Shown: positions 35,108 to 46,949, counted from the first letter of the stretch. The stretch is DNA of 64,000 nucleotides from Hypoxylon rubiginosum (GCA_902806565.1 CADCXA010000030.1:1054001-1118000); one strand, 5' to 3'. The notes: generated by a model from the sequence alone, not told the origin. Numbers and translations are program-made.

Positions 35108-36999
35108 CTAGTATCGTGGATAGCCACGCTGCGCTTCCAAGTCTTCGCCATAATTGTATCCCTGCCCCATGCCCCGTTGACTCGACGCTGTTCCGGGACG
35201 CTGCGGGTAGTACCCGTCCGGTTGTCGGGGTGGCATTGGGGCCGTCATGTTTCGTTGCGGCGGCAGTCTCTGAGTCGGAGGCATTGGGTTTGTGATGCTG
35301 CGCGGAGGCGGATAAGGGTGACCATTATATGCCGGACCATTAAAGGGGGGGCCTCGGTTCGAGTACGTAGATGGGGCTGGACTAGAGCGCCCACTAAGCT
35401 GGTTAACCGGACGAGGCATAGGTCGGTTATAACCGTCCATCGGAGGCGGAGAGCGAACGGACTGCGGCATCGACGGCAAGGCATCAGACGAATAGGTAGA
35501 GGGACTCGCAGTGTAACCACCGCCGAATCCATTTCCGCTAGTCTGCAAGCGGGTAGGCTGAGGACCCGGACCCGGACCGAAGCTCCTATTCGAGCCCGAA
35601 GTTCCTGGTCGGGTTGGCCCCTGATAGTTGTTGTAGTCGATAGATGGTAGAGATGGCGCCGGAGAGGCAGATCGATCAAAGCCCATGGCGGCCGCCTCGC
35701 CTACCAAGGGAGTCCGAGACGAAAAGCTGGATGCTGAGGCATTCGTCATCGATGTGCCTTGACGTGATGGCTGTGGTCGTTTAACATCCCAGGAATCAAG
35801 CTCAATGCTACGCGCAGAGCCCGGCCGTGAGCTGTATGCCGGTAGAGTAGCCATAGTGTCATTGCGGTTGATCATAGGCATCTCCGGTAGCTTGTCGTCA
35901 TTGCCCGGGTCCATGAGAGTCGGTAGAGTTGCCTGCCGCTCGACAGGCGGTTTTTCGCCGGCTTTCTTCGCGGCCTTGTAACCCGCCTTAATCCGCTCCC
36001 GCTCCTCCTTGGCCAGGGCCTTATTGACCTTGACCGTCACGATCCTCGTCAGTCTTTTGTTGACTTTCCGTTCACAGTAGCCATGGAGGCCGCCGTCCTG
36101 GCGAGGAATATAATGCCAGAGGAAGAAGACGTAGAATAAGGTCGCGGTGAGTAGGAACAAGACGGAAAACACCCAGATAACCAACGTGAAGACCATACCA
36201 GACAGGATCACGACCTGTTGCTTGTTTTCGTCGGCAAGACTCTGGAGTTTGCCGAAGAAGGTCCCGAGTGTGCTCTGCACCGATGAGACATCAGTTGGGA
36301 TGAGATTCGAGTTGTACACGGAATACAATGTCAATGCATTCACAGCTTGACGTGGCCCAGAGCAGAATATGACACGGATCCAAGCTGAGATTGTATTAGT
36401 AGCTAGTTGCTTCACGCTTCCTTGTTCGAGACCTATCACTTACATTGAAAGCTGAAGTACGTAAAGAGTGCAACGTATTCGGCCCCTTTCTTGGACTTGG
36501 TCAATTCGGCGAAAACTAGGAAGCGCCTCCATCCCTGGCCTTCTCCAAATCGAGTACTCTCCAAGCGCACGGCTAGGGGGTCAAGATAGCACTCGGCTAC
36601 ACTTCCTCGCTTCATTACTCTCATAGCTCGGAGATGTTCGAATGCCAGGTTGATGAAGGAGGCCATGATACAGATTGAAAAGATCCATTTAGAGACATCG
36701 AAGGGAACAAGTTGAGTGGGTTCGATGGTAGACGACCAAGTGTCGAAGGCCAGCAAGTTAATAGCAGTAAAGGTGTCAACACCATAAACGGCCACAGAAA
36801 TAATAAGAGAGAAGTAAAGGTAACCGTAGGCGAGGGGAGCGAAACAAGACGTTGACTTGAAGTCTATGAGGCTCTAAATTGAAATGTTAGCATGGTATTT
36901 AATTGGCCATAGCGCGCGCATTGGAAGGGAACCTACGATGGCATCCCACTTCTGCTCGGGTCGAATCTCGACCTGTTTTCGACTGCTGCCGCAACCCAT
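35108..36999 (-). CDS. Kch-type fungal potassium channel (Kch1/Prm6 family)
   Basis: Three exons, 36937-36999, 36444-36873 and 35108-36384, give 589 aa. The N-terminus is MGCGSSRKQVEIRPEQKWDA: Gly2 and Cys3 suit N-myristoylation and palmitoylation. The joined core has about four hydrophobic helices (AYGYLYFSLIISVAVYG; WIFSICIMASFINLAFEHL; VVILSGMVFTLVIWVFSVLF and its continuation), with the conserved ERKVNKRLTRIV and an amphipathic basic segment (KEERERIKAGYKAAKKAGEK) after the last. The remaining 250 residues are disordered, Pro/Ser/Arg/Asn/Gln-rich. In yeast, Kch1 and Kch2 mediate low-affinity K+ uptake that activates calcium influx during mating-pheromone response. Transport function here is inferred from family membership. 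Introns are 59 and 63 nt. Confidence 0.85.
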
Positions 37000-39318
37000 C
37001 TTGTCGGATGGTCACCTGTCGCCGCTAGATCCTGTCTATTGAATTGGAAAGGGAAAGGATAGCACGGCTAAGAAGGGGGTATCAAATATCGCGAATCAAG
37101 AAATGGGATTCGAAGGATGGAATGGAATTGAATGTAATCGTAGTCGTTGTAGTATGTGTCGTCGTCAATCAATGGCCAGTTGTTGTGGTAGCGGTCCGGC
37201 CGTCGTGCACAGTCGTCGTCCCTCGCCCGCGAAGTAGCCGACTGCGCTCTCGAATTGAAAGGGAGCAGAAGCGCGTAAGGCGTTAATAAGGAAAAGGTTT
37301 AGGAAGAGAAGGGATTCCCAGAAAGGGCTCGCGAAGGAAAGACAAACGTCGTCTAGAACTAGGTCTAGAACTAGGCGAGCGTTGGAAGACGAGACCAGGT
37401 GAGAAATGATAGGTCTCAGCGCGCTAACGGCAAAAGCATGCCAGCGAGGATACCTGGGTGGGTTTCTGAAAAGGTCGGAAGGCCACTATTGCGGTCTCAT
37501 TGCAGGCAAATGGCTACTGCTATTCCAAGACCTCGGGATTCCGACCGCCCAAAGCAGGCTCCAGGCTCAGAGATGGTCCGAGTGGATGTCTCGGGGTTGC
37601 GCGTTTGGTTGTCGAAGTCCCGTTGCCAAAGGGTAACAGTCGAGTGACAGACAAGGCAGCGCATAGATTATGGGGAAAGCACGGGTCCAATACTTGGTTG
37701 GTGTTGTCCGGCGCTGTTTGATCGACTCTTGGGGCACGAAAAGGGAGAGTATCAAGAGATCGAATTGGGCTAAGACAGAGCAAACTGTCAGACTGTGTGG
37801 GTATCGTAGTGAGGATTTAAGTGAGTGAATATGTAACAATTGCAAAATGAATGTCGTTGTTCTTTCTTTTTTTTCAATCGCAATTCTCGATGACGAGAAG
37901 TTGCTATTGTGTTGTCCACGTGTTATGGGCGAGTATGAGGACAAAGGTCCATTGGTTTTGTTGCGACGACAGGAACGAGAGTGCGAAAAGGGGAGTTGAA
38001 GAGGGCCTCGGGGTATACGAGAGAGAGCGAGAGCAGGAGGGGTTGAATCGGTTGCGCCGTTTAGACGGGTTTGAGATTACAGAAACGGCTACGCAGCATT
38101 TAGTGCAACATGGGTACCCCTAGGTAGGTTGTACCGACGATCAATCCGGAAGTTGATTGGGTGCTTATCCCATGTTTATCCCCTGTCATGCAAGGTACCG
38201 GATGCTAAAGTCAGCTTAGCGCCGTGCCCCCTGTGGTTCCTTCGCGGTTTGAGAGTTAGTAGGCTGTTAGGGCGTGGGGATGTATCGAGGTATCTATTTA
38301 CTACTGGTCCTTTGATAAAAATACAAAAATACCTACCCATCCAACAGCAGTTCCCAATCTAAAGGAAACTCGAAACATCGAAACGTCATGTTTACAACTG
38401 AAAGTATTTTCCATTTATTTCAGTGGATTACTGTAACTGATCACCGGAAGATATCCAGCCTGCCAGCGTCTATGCAAAGGTGTCGACTTTCTAGTTTGAT
38501 TGTAACCAACTGGACATCAACTAGACCGACTCCTCCAATTCCCTCCATCTACGAAAGCTACCATATGTACCTAGCGTCGAAGCGCTTCGGTGATCAACTT
38601 GTCGTCTCACTACGACGTATGCAAAACCAATGAGTTCTAAAAATCGACCACGTAACACAGGTCCGCAAACGCCATCACACATTGTATTTGCGGTTTGCAA
38701 CAGCTGAAGAGAATGGATCTTTATATGCCTTTAACTGGTCGTCTTTGTGGGGTTTCTCGCCAGACCGAACCGACGGGTAGTCAACTTCCGTTCGTCGCTT
38801 ACCCAGCAGATTTCAACAAGTCTCATACACATAAGATAAGATATCAATGAAGCACATCTTAATGCTAAAAACAACGATGAGAGCAGTAGTAAGAAGTACC
38901 TAGGTATGTATAGTCACTACGGTAGAAACTCAGTTCCCGGCAAGTATGGAGATGAGCGAAGAGCCAGCATTCAATGTTCTCTTCAAGAGTCCGGGTGCGA
39001 TACCTGTCTACCAGCTCGGTAAAGCCATCGAAACGGGTGCAAGAGGAGTCACATTGTCACCTAAAAGGAAGTGCTTTGAGAGTTCTAGACGAATCTGTCT
39101 TTGGAATGTCACACTTTTCCTTAGACGGAGACGGGAGACAAAGGCATTGATGGATATCAGCATTCCAGAGAATTCCACCTCAACACAGGCCATATTCAGG
39201 TTAAGTCTTCTATAGCCATATTCATGACTTGCTCCGTCTACTATCTCTTACGTCGAATTTATCATTTTCTCGTTCTAGACGCAATTTAATAAGGGGAGAG
39301 AAAAACATCGTAGTCGCA
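37000..39318. other. Divergent intergenic region
   Basis: About 2.3 kb between the channel start (minus) and the pseudokinase start (plus). Small overlapping frames at 37400-37950 on both strands show no family features. A frame from 38952 to 39215 lies just upstream of the pseudokinase but has no splice join that extends it convincingly. TACCTAGGTA is at 38897-38906 and a variant near 38115-38127. Confidence 0.5.
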
Positions 39319-40911
39319 ATGGTTCTCATCAGTCCCTATAGCGATGCTGCCGATGCGCGCGTTATGAACTATGACTTCCTTACCGAAATTTCGCCTGGAG
39401 TCTGGAAGGTCTGCGATAAGACGAACAGGACAGAATGGCTTGCCCATGACATTAACGACAGCTTGTCGACCGACACAACTAAACCAACGCGCCAGAACAA
39501 GACGACTTTTCGACACTTGATGGAAACAGAGCAGCGCCGCGTCCTCAACCCTATGGTCACCATCTTGTCTCATGACAACCTAGTCCGTCTTAAGGATTGG
39601 GTCACAGTTAAGAAGCCTCTGGTCGGCGGTGACATCGAATATCGCAGCTACGCCGTTTGGGATTACTGCGACGCCGGAATCTTGGGAAATTTGCTCGTCC
39701 CTCAATATGCTCATGATATTAATAGGAGCAGGGACTACCCAGACACAGATCCAGATTCAGATTTTGACGTGGACGGATATAACCTAGATCCTCAGGGTCG
39801 GCTGGTCAAGTTCAGAGGACCATTAGAGCGTTACATAGAGCCTTTCATGCCGGAATCCCTTTGCTGGCACGTTCTCCTCTCCATCATGAAAGCCTTAGCA
39901 TGGCTCCACGACGGCAGTTGGGAGGTCTTAACGGACAAGGACGGCCGTTATGAAATGTCCCCGGAACAGGACTGGGAACCTATTTTACACCGCAACATCC
40001 ACCCCAACAACATATTCTTCCAACACCCGGAAGCCACCGAGTGGTACGGAGCCTGCAAGCTGGGCAACTACGGTAACTTGTACATATCCGGCCATCATCC
40101 CGGAAACGTCTCTCAGCCCTCTGATGCGCGGCACTTCAGCAAAGCCTTAGCTCCGCATCGGTTAACCGAGTTTGTCCCCTTGGAGACGCTTGTCTCGGAA
40201 GACGGGCAGCGGGGCTATGCCTATCCTCACCTGGTAAGTTGATGCAATTTCCTTATCGTCTTCCTCTAACACGAAAACTAACCATGTCTCTAGCCGGATC
40301 AACCGTACACCTTAATCAGCGAGTTGAGGGCCTTGGGAGAAATCTTACAACAAATGATGTTGGAGCCCGGTCGTGATATCGATTATAGTCTCAACATTTT
40401 ACGCAAGCAAACGGTCGAGCAGAACATTGGGCATACAAAGTACTCGGCGCCGCTGAAAAACATGGTGGCCCTGCTGATGACCTACAACCCCGACGAGAAG
40501 CTGGCGGACGGCAGCTACATGCAGGCGAACAACCGGGAGTGCTTCACCAGCATGATCTGCGTGGACGCCCACACGTCGTTCCGGCAGTGGCAGCAGCTCG
40601 GCAGCCCCGAGGCGAAGAAGGCGACCCTCCGGGAGGACGCGATCCGGAAGCAGCAGTCGTGGGGGCGGATCTTGGGGATGGTGGAGGAGTTGCGGCAGAA
40701 CGCGCTGGTCAAGGTCCAGCAGAAGGACGACAAGGTGGAGAAGAGCCTCTTCGCGGTCCCCAAGCCCGAGCGCCAGTCTCTGGACCATCTGGACATTGTT
40801 AACTCGAACCCGATCACGATAATACCGCCCGAGGTTGTCGGTGTGACGGAAGACGACAAGGTGTTCACGATGGAATATTTTCAGTCTTTTCTTAAAGACA
40901 CAATTGTATGA
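39319..40911 (+). CDS. Protein-kinase-like protein, probable pseudokinase
   Basis: Two exons, 39319-40233 and 40294-40911, give 510 aa starting MVLISPYSDAADARVMNYDF. The fold is recognisable from the lobe-linking text (YRSYAVWDYCDAGILGNLL), a helix matching alpha-E (SLCWHVLLSIMKALAWLHDG) and the catalytic loop ILHRNIHPNNIFFQHPE. In that loop the HRD Asp is Asn and the Lys is His, and the expected DFG reads KLGNYGN, so the metal-binding Asp is also Asn. The Asn that normally helps bind metal is kept. A glycine loop and clear VAIK Lys are not evident. Catalytic activity is therefore doubtful; a scaffold or regulatory role is more likely. Related fungus-specific kinases share the FFQHPE and CKLGN text, I believe. 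It converges with the caleosin gene, 361 bases apart. Confidence 0.78.
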
Positions 40912-41272
40912 AAGACTCGATATTGTTTTCTGCCTGGACAGCGGCCAAGGGGGGTGAGGATAGGGGTTTTAGCAAGCCTACATGTATTGGAGGAAGGGGA
41001 ACGAGCCATTGGCCCTGCTTGTCGATGGAATATCCTAGTTAATATTTAAGGATCGATTCCAGGTCTGACGAGCTTAGTAAAGGCTGCGATGTATCATATC
41101 TGCAACAGAATAGCGCGTTTGTATTAGTTGTCATGGATAGTGCTTTTATAATTTAGACGTTGGCGTATATTGTTCGTGGAACCAATGGGATCTAGATATA
41201 GGTTATCTGCATTCCAAAGTCATATATACCTACATAGGTAGGGGTAGGTATATATCCAAAGCTCAGTTCAGT
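40912..41272. other. Convergent 3' intergenic region
   Basis: 361 bases between the convergent pseudokinase and caleosin genes, presumably both 3' UTRs. Nothing else seen apart from TAGGTA-type words near 41235-41252. Confidence 0.5.
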
Positions 41273-42007
41273 CTACTTAGTCTTTGCTTCCCAATACTTC
41301 CAAGTCCCGCTAGACCACAAGCTATGCAGGAACTCGCTGATCCCGTAGCCTTTCTGCCACCCATCACCTTTCGACCTCGCCTCGCTGATCTTCCAGAACA
41401 AAGTCCCGTCGTAACAAGCCCTCAGATCGTCCTTCCAGACCCGGCCGTCCTTCTGCAGCAGAAACCAAGTCGTCCACCACTCCATGAACGCAAAGCTCCA
41501 ACCGGCCGGGTCCGCAGCACAGCGGTCCTTGCTGAGGAGTTCTCTCAGATCACCAACACCCAGCCCCCCGGTGCCGGACGTGTCGAAGCGGCCGAACACG
41601 CGGTCGAAGCGCTCCGGGCTGAAGTTCCCGTCGAAATCGTAGACGCCGGAGTCCGAGCCGTGCTTGGCCTTGTGGACGTCGTCGACGTATATGCGCAGCA
41701 GCGGGTCCGGCATCCACGAGCGGCCTAGCCGGGTGGGATAGGAGAAGAAGACGGGAATGAGGAGCGAGCCGAGGGAAAACAGGATGCAGAAGCCCAGCTC
41801 GCGAAACCCATTATATACGTCCGACGGCCATATTATTCCGTCATTATCCCGATCGAAGAATGAGACGTGCTGCTGGAGGGCTGTTGGGGTGTTCTTGGAG
41901 GTCCGGCTTGTACTCCCTCCGTTCGCCGAGGCCGGATGATTTTTTATATCACCGTTGGTGCCTTTAAGGCTTGGCTGGGGAGGTGAGCTTATAGTGAAAC
42001 CTGCCAT
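41273..42007 (-). CDS. Caleosin (lipid-droplet Ca2+-binding peroxygenase family)
   Basis: A single exon of 244 aa starting MAGFTISSPPQPSLKGTNGD. After a disordered N-terminus of about 45 residues comes LQQHVSFFDRDNDGIIWPSD, which holds the first invariant His and an EF-hand calcium loop (D-x-D-x-D-G). It is followed by FRELGFCILFSLGSLLIPVFF, the membrane-associated hydrophobic segment. Then comes VDDVHKAKHGSDSGVYDFDG, containing the second conserved His, and FDRVFGRFDTSGTGGLGVGD, a second EF-hand-like loop. Caleosins sit on lipid droplets or the ER; several are haem peroxygenases that use the two His residues and oxidise fatty acids, and fungal members affect oxylipins and sporulation. The C-terminus (SEFLHSLWSSGTWKYWEAK) is complete. 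Confidence 0.92.
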   Translation of the reverse strand: MAGFTISSPPQPSLKGTNGDIKNHPASANGGSTSRTSKNTPTALQQHVSFFDRDNDGIIWPSDVYNGFRELGFCILFSLGSLLIPVFFSYPTRLGRSWMPDPLLRIYVDDVHKAKHGSDSGVYDFDGNFSPERFDRVFGRFDTSGTGGLGVGDLRELLSKDRCAADPAGWSFAFMEWWTTWFLLQKDGRVWKDDLRACYDGTLFWKISEARSKGDGWQKGYGISEFLHSLWSSGTWKYWEAKTK

Positions 42008-43069
42008 GAGATGCCTAAAATTTGAAAAATTAAATAAAATAAAAAGAAAGAAAGTCTGACACTGAGAAGCAAGGGCCTTGAGCTATGTATTCATAGTGTT
42101 GTTCAGTAACACAACATGGGGAATTTCCATGTGGCTGTCGAGTTTCGGCTGTAATTACGAAGTATCGACGTCATTAGTTAGAACTGCTATGCGCTTTTCT
42201 GCTCCAAATATATTAATGTGTCAAATGTCCTCGAACATATACCGTAGTAAATATTAAATCTACCGTGTTCATTGTATATATTTATTCACATATAACCTCA
42301 ACTCTAAGAGCCCATCGGAAGAGAATCTGTCAACACATATCGGCTGAGATTACTTGTGTACCTCGAACTTGGATATATTCACAACGTACGTTGCCGCGGG
42401 ACGAGTGGTGGCTATGTCTTTAGCTTCATTAATATTCAGGCCGTATGTTATCCATTCACCTTTTATATTAGTTAGAATCTTAGACGTTAGAAATATTAGC
42501 TTTGCAACTGAGTTCAAAGATGTCAAGGTACGATCTATAATCGATAAGCAGCAGCGCTCAGACCATGTGCTAGCGCTAGGTACAAATATAGCGTAGCCCT
42601 GCTACCCCTGAAAAGCGAGCCTGCGCTGGAGATGGAGAGATGGAGACCGGACACGGACACTCGACGTCACACCAACTTTGCAAGCTTACTTCTAAACTCT
42701 CGAATTCTGTCGTCGAACTACGAGTCGCAACCAAGTAACGGTGTTTTTGTTTCTTCACCATTTCTTCACCATCTCCACTGATAAGAAGCTCCCCCCAAAA
42801 GTTGAGGCCATCCTCATCGTCAATGCAAAAACCCCAAGCGTATCCCCGGCGCGCCGTCGTCAAAGCCGAACTCGAGCCCCTCAAAACGACGGTGACTTGA
42901 GAAGGAAGAAGGGAAAAAAGGATAGAAGAAACGTCGGACACACGACATACTAATAATCTTGACCTAACCTAATCTGCCTCACCTAATCTAACCCGATCCC
43001 CCCTCCCTCCCAATCAAACCCGACCCGAGCCAACATTCCTCATTCCTAACAAACCCCCCCCTCAAAAAA
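42008..43069. other. Intergenic region with possible short upstream frame
   Basis: Divergent promoter region between caleosin (minus) and the plus-strand gene at 43070. AT-rich for the first 600 bases. An ATG-initiated frame of 25 codons (42823-42900) precedes the 43070 gene and could be an upstream ORF if transcription starts before it. The last 100 bases are strongly C/T-rich (CCTAACCTAATCT-type text, then CCCCCCTC), as in fungal leaders. Confidence 0.5.
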
Positions 43070-43813
43070 ATGTCGCTCCCCGCGCCCGCGCCCTCCCTCC
43101 TGCTCACCAAGCGCCTAACCGCGTTCCTCAGCGCGAACCTGAGCGCGCAGGTCCACACGGCGGCCCTGACGACGCTGTCGGGCAAGCTGCTCGCCCACGC
43201 CTCGCCCCACCCCGTCGGCGCCCTGCGCACCCGCTGCACCGTCGCCGCCTCCATCTGGGCCCAGTACGCGTCGCCCGCCGCCGGCCTCGCCGTCGAGGAG
43301 TCCCTGCCGTCGTCGCACCGCCAGACTTTCGAACCCGTGTCGCCCGGCGCCGTCACCATACAGCTCGCGGGCGGCGTTGTTGTGATCCGTCGTCTGCGCT
43401 GCGGCCTGCTGTTCGTGTGCGTGGGACCCGCCGCGGCTGGTGGTGGTGGTGGTGGTGCTGGCAGCGGTGGCGGCGGCGGCGGTGATGGTAGCAGCGTCGC
43501 AGCGGAACAACAACACAGCGGCGCGATGCCGACACCTCAACAACAATACCAGCAGCAGCAATCACAACAGCAACCACCCTCGACCCCGGGCGACAACCGG
43601 CCGCCGACGCCGCCGCTAGGATCGCCGTCGGTGGAGAGCGTGGCGAGCCTAGGGGCGGCTACGACGGCGAGCGTGGCGACGACTACAGCTAGCACGGCGG
43701 GGGCGGGCGTCGTGGCCATGCGCCGCCAGGCCGAGGAGCTGGCGCGCTGGCTCGACGATAAGCTCGGGACCCTGGGGGTGCTGGAGGAGTTACTAGGGAT
43801 CGAGACGAGATGA
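43070..43813 (+). CDS. Small hypothetical protein, possible roadblock/LC7-like N-terminus
   Basis: A single exon of 247 aa starting MSLPAPAPSLLLTKRLTAFL. The first 130 residues could form an alpha/beta fold: TLSGKLLAHASPHPVGALRT then CTVAASIWAQYASPAAGLAV, and two strands TIQLAGGVVVIRRLRCGLLF and VCVG. This order (a helix, a strand holding G-x-L-L-A, a helix with an A-S-I-W-A core, then strands) resembles roadblock/LC7 proteins of the EGO/Ragulator type, but this is fold-level inference. The middle is Gly/Gln/Pro/Ser low complexity (residues about 125-195), and the C-terminus is a helix (RRQAEELARWLDDKLGTLGV then LEELLG). Strong GC bias makes antisense frames long. Function not assigned. Confidence 0.6.
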   Translation: MSLPAPAPSLLLTKRLTAFLSANLSAQVHTAALTTLSGKLLAHASPHPVGALRTRCTVAASIWAQYASPAAGLAVEESLPSSHRQTFEPVSPGAVTIQLAGGVVVIRRLRCGLLFVCVGPAAAGGGGGGAGSGGGGGGDGSSVAAEQQHSGAMPTPQQQYQQQQSQQQPPSTPGDNRPPTPPLGSPSVESVASLGAATTASVATTTASTAGAGVVAMRRQAEELARWLDDKLGTLGVLEELLGIETR

Positions 43814-45827
43814 GATGAGAGACGTGACAACGATGATTACCTCAAGATGGAAGGGAGGGATGCAGGAAGAGAAGAGAAGAGAAGAAAGGACTACGGTTCT
43901 AGGTGCTTTTATGGTCCGGTTCGAGATACCGAGGAGGATATATCGTCAGATTTGTTGCTCGACCGGGCAGCCAGCTCCTTCGCGGGGCTGCTTTTATCTC
44001 TACTCAATTACAAGAGATTCGGCACGAATTAAATAGCATGGAAGACGCCGTGTTGGAAGAATTGAAGGGGGTGCATAATGGAAGACTGCCTCCTGGAGGA
44101 TTTCGGCACTACTTGGTCGACGATTTGCGACATGGAAAAGGGGGTAGAATGGAAGCTTTTATCTACATACTCCTCGGCATCACGCGTGATAACTCATACG
44201 CTGAGTCGAGATAAGGGATGCCCCATCGTCTATACAAGATTGAAGAGAGAGCTGCGGCAAAGGTCTGCAGCTTGGGGTTCATGGAGGACCACGATAGTGC
44301 GGCTTCGCATGTGTTGTCATGACGGGATGTCATCTATTAGATTAAAGACGGAATACCTCAGTGATTTTGGAGTCTATTGGTGGCAGCTGAATGATCCTGC
44401 CCTTAGAAGAAGACGCGGAGTCGTTGAATTCAACTGAAGCTATTCAAGGGTTAAATAAACTACGTTCTGTATATGTTAAGTCTAGTCGCGTCTCTAAAAA
44501 GCAACCGGGCTTGTGTAAACGAAAGTCAATTCTCCTGTAGCCTGAAGCTATCTTCAATAGCTAGAGGATCCTGAATTATAAGAATGTCTGTAGCAGTACA
44601 CAGCAAAACGGGTAGAAGGAGATCTATCCAAAAAAAAAAAAAAATTTTCCCAAAATTCTATATAAGAACTTGATCCGTAACTAAGTTGCTCATAAAAATG
44701 AAAATGATCCATTACCCGACAGCGCGGTTCCGACTCAGACCTAAGCCAGTAGGTCTCAATAGTTACTCGGCGCCGGTCAAATAAGTAAGTCCACACACAC
44801 ACACTTACACTTAACCTCTTACAAAGACTAGTTCGGTCTAGAGTTTAGGTCCCCTTTTCGAGTTTAGGGAGTACCTACAAAATAGAACGAACGTGGGGAT
44901 CCGCTCCCGATTGCAATGAGCCGTAACCGACAGGGTGATCGAGAGACGGCAGGCATAATCGTGGGACCTCTACTTATATGGGCCTTATCCTATATTCAAC
45001 TTGGATCCTTCATCCGGGTTGGATGTTAGTAGGTATGTTACATTGTAGTAGTATTCGCCATGCGATTGTCTTAAAAGGGTATAGACACACTTAGTGATGC
45101 TCCTTTATATCCCTCATACCGCTCCTTCCGACTGTCTAGGGGAGAATATAGGGGTGACAACGTGTAGCTACGCACAGTAGTATCGTTCTTTGTGTGTGGA
45201 AATAGACCTAACACAGATACGTCTAATATACCCGAATCCTTCTATCCATAAGCGCCTAATGGCCCCATAGCGTTGACGTCTTTGTTGGCTATTGGATCGA
45301 TCCTCGAACGAGTGGCACCTATTCACAGATCAGAAAAGAGAGAAAGGGGTACAGTGCGATATTATTATTATTTTCGCTATTAGTTCTCTACGTGTAGGAT
45401 TATACGGTTATAGTGTTTCTAAAGGAGTAAGTAACAAGTGTCATTATCCTTTCAATTGAGAAAATTTTTAAGCGGCAATTCGAGCGCACCCAAAAAGACA
45501 CACTACCAAAACCGAGTACCTGAACCGTGTATGCTCCTCGTAAACCGCGTGTCCCAAATTGTGTGTTTCCATGAGCCCCAGCCAACATAATGCTATCCCA
45601 TCATAATAATAAAAAATAGGGGGTATCAGATGCAATGCCTAAAAGCAAATATATGCCCGGTGACGAGTGACGCCTAATAGCATGGGTCGGCGACGGGGTA
45701 TCATACTCTAGAAAAACGAAAATCCAAAAGACTTTGTCAACGGCCCCCCTTTTCTGCCTATTCATTCCCTCGTCACTTTTGAAAATATTTGAAAAAGAGA
45801 AAAGGTTCCAATTCTGGCGTGCTTAAT
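43814..45827. other. Intergenic region
   Basis: About 2 kb between two convergent genes. Plus-strand frames at 44078-44437 and neighbours have no recognisable content. A run of about 15 A lies at 44631-44644, and a CA repeat near 44793-44804. No gene can be supported. Confidence 0.5.
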
Positions 45828-46573
45828 TCACCAGGTCTTCTCTGCCTGGAAGCCCACCGAGTACCTGGGCACCGCGCTGTCCCAGTAGACGGGGATCATA
45901 GTCAACAAGTTAACAAAACTCTGGCCGTTCCGCTTGAAGTTGGTAACCTCGACGGCGAGCTCTTTATTGGATTCTACGGCCCGTCGAATCGTCTTAATAG
46001 TGTCTTTATCGACGTACTTGCGCGCAGAGTGCTTCCGAACTTTGCCTCCGGGGGCTTGTAGGAACCGGCAGTTCCGCCCGATGGTCTCGGCGGGCGAGTA
46101 GCCCGTCAGCTCGGTGAAGGGGTCTGACGCGTACACTATGGGATAGTCCGGCTGCTGGAGGTCGCACATAACAAGGGCGCACGACGCATCGATGGGGCCA
46201 AGGTCGATGACTGGACTTGGCCTTGTCATGACCCGGATCTTGACAAATGTTAGAGGGGCTCGGTTTGTATACACTCGACCTGTACACTTACCAGAATGTT
46301 CATTATGTCGAAACCACTCGGAGCATACAGGCCAGGATAGATGACAGGATCGTGCACGGTATCCTTTGGCGATACTGCGACAGTGTTTGAAACAGCATCA
46401 TCTTGGTAGTTGTACTGTTTCGACAAGGTACGTTAGAAATTGATCCGTAGCGAGGACACCGACGAGCAACAGGGGTCGCTTGTAATAGAAACAGTCTATA
46501 CGGCGATGATGAGCGAGAGAACACGGTAACTCACTTGCAATGCGCTTTCTTCCCACGGGTTCATGATGGGCAT
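45828..46573 (-). CDS. vvd: VIVID-type LOV blue-light photoreceptor
   Basis: Three exons, 46535-46573, 46292-46414 and 45828-46238, give 190 aa (Neurospora VVD has 186). The start MPIMNPWEESALQ keeps the MNPWE text of the VVD N-terminus. Exon 2 ends GLYAPSGFDIMNIL, the N-cap hinge that latches the light-state dimer. Exon 3 opens IRVMTRPSPVIDLGPIDASC and holds the LOV core: FTELTGYSPAETIGRNCRFL, with the flavin-adduct Cys at about residue 111, then VTNFKRNGQSFVNLLTMIPV and a closing YSVGFQ strand. In the VVD family blue light drives a Cys-FAD bond and dimerisation; the protein then binds the White Collar Complex and damps light responses. There is no extra PAS or zinc-finger domain, which separates it from WC-1. 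Candidate White Collar sites lie upstream. Confidence 0.94.
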
Positions 46574-46937
46574 GGTATGAGCGTATTGGAGATGGTTAAG
46601 CTGTGTAGGCGAGGCTAGGCGTCGGGCGAGAACGTCGTGGCTGAAGTTCGCGATGATGTGTGTGGCGGACAGATAGCTCTCCCTATTACGGAATGCTGCA
46701 GAAGATCTTCGAAGAAACGTAGGGCAGCTAGATTAAGCAAGCTCACATCTACCCAGTGATGGTCGTGTCTCCGAGATTATTCCAAGACGATGGTGAGAAT
46801 AGAAAAAGTAACTAGGTCCCAATATATAAGATGGTCGAAAGATGGTAGAAGAGAAAGAGGTTGATTAGCATGTGTATATATTGTCCGACCCGGGTCTCTC
46901 TCATCCCGCCAGGGGGAGTGAGTACCCAACAGGACCT

Positions 46938-46949
46938 GGATCGTAATCC
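46938..46949. promoter_or_regulatory. Candidate White Collar light-response element (GGATCGTAATCC)
   Basis: A near-palindromic GATC-containing site about 370 bases upstream of the vvd ATG. Filamentous-fungal light-response elements contain GATC/GATCGA words bound by White Collar GATA-type fingers. Position and sequence fit, binding is not shown. Confidence 0.35.

Noticed and set aside
38952..39215. Frame of about 88 aa just upstream of the pseudokinase
   Set aside because: No in-phase splice join to 39319 was found and its content is not family-like; could still be an upstream exon.
44078..44437. 119-aa plus-strand frame
   Set aside because: No recognised motif, atypical composition and no splice or promoter evidence.
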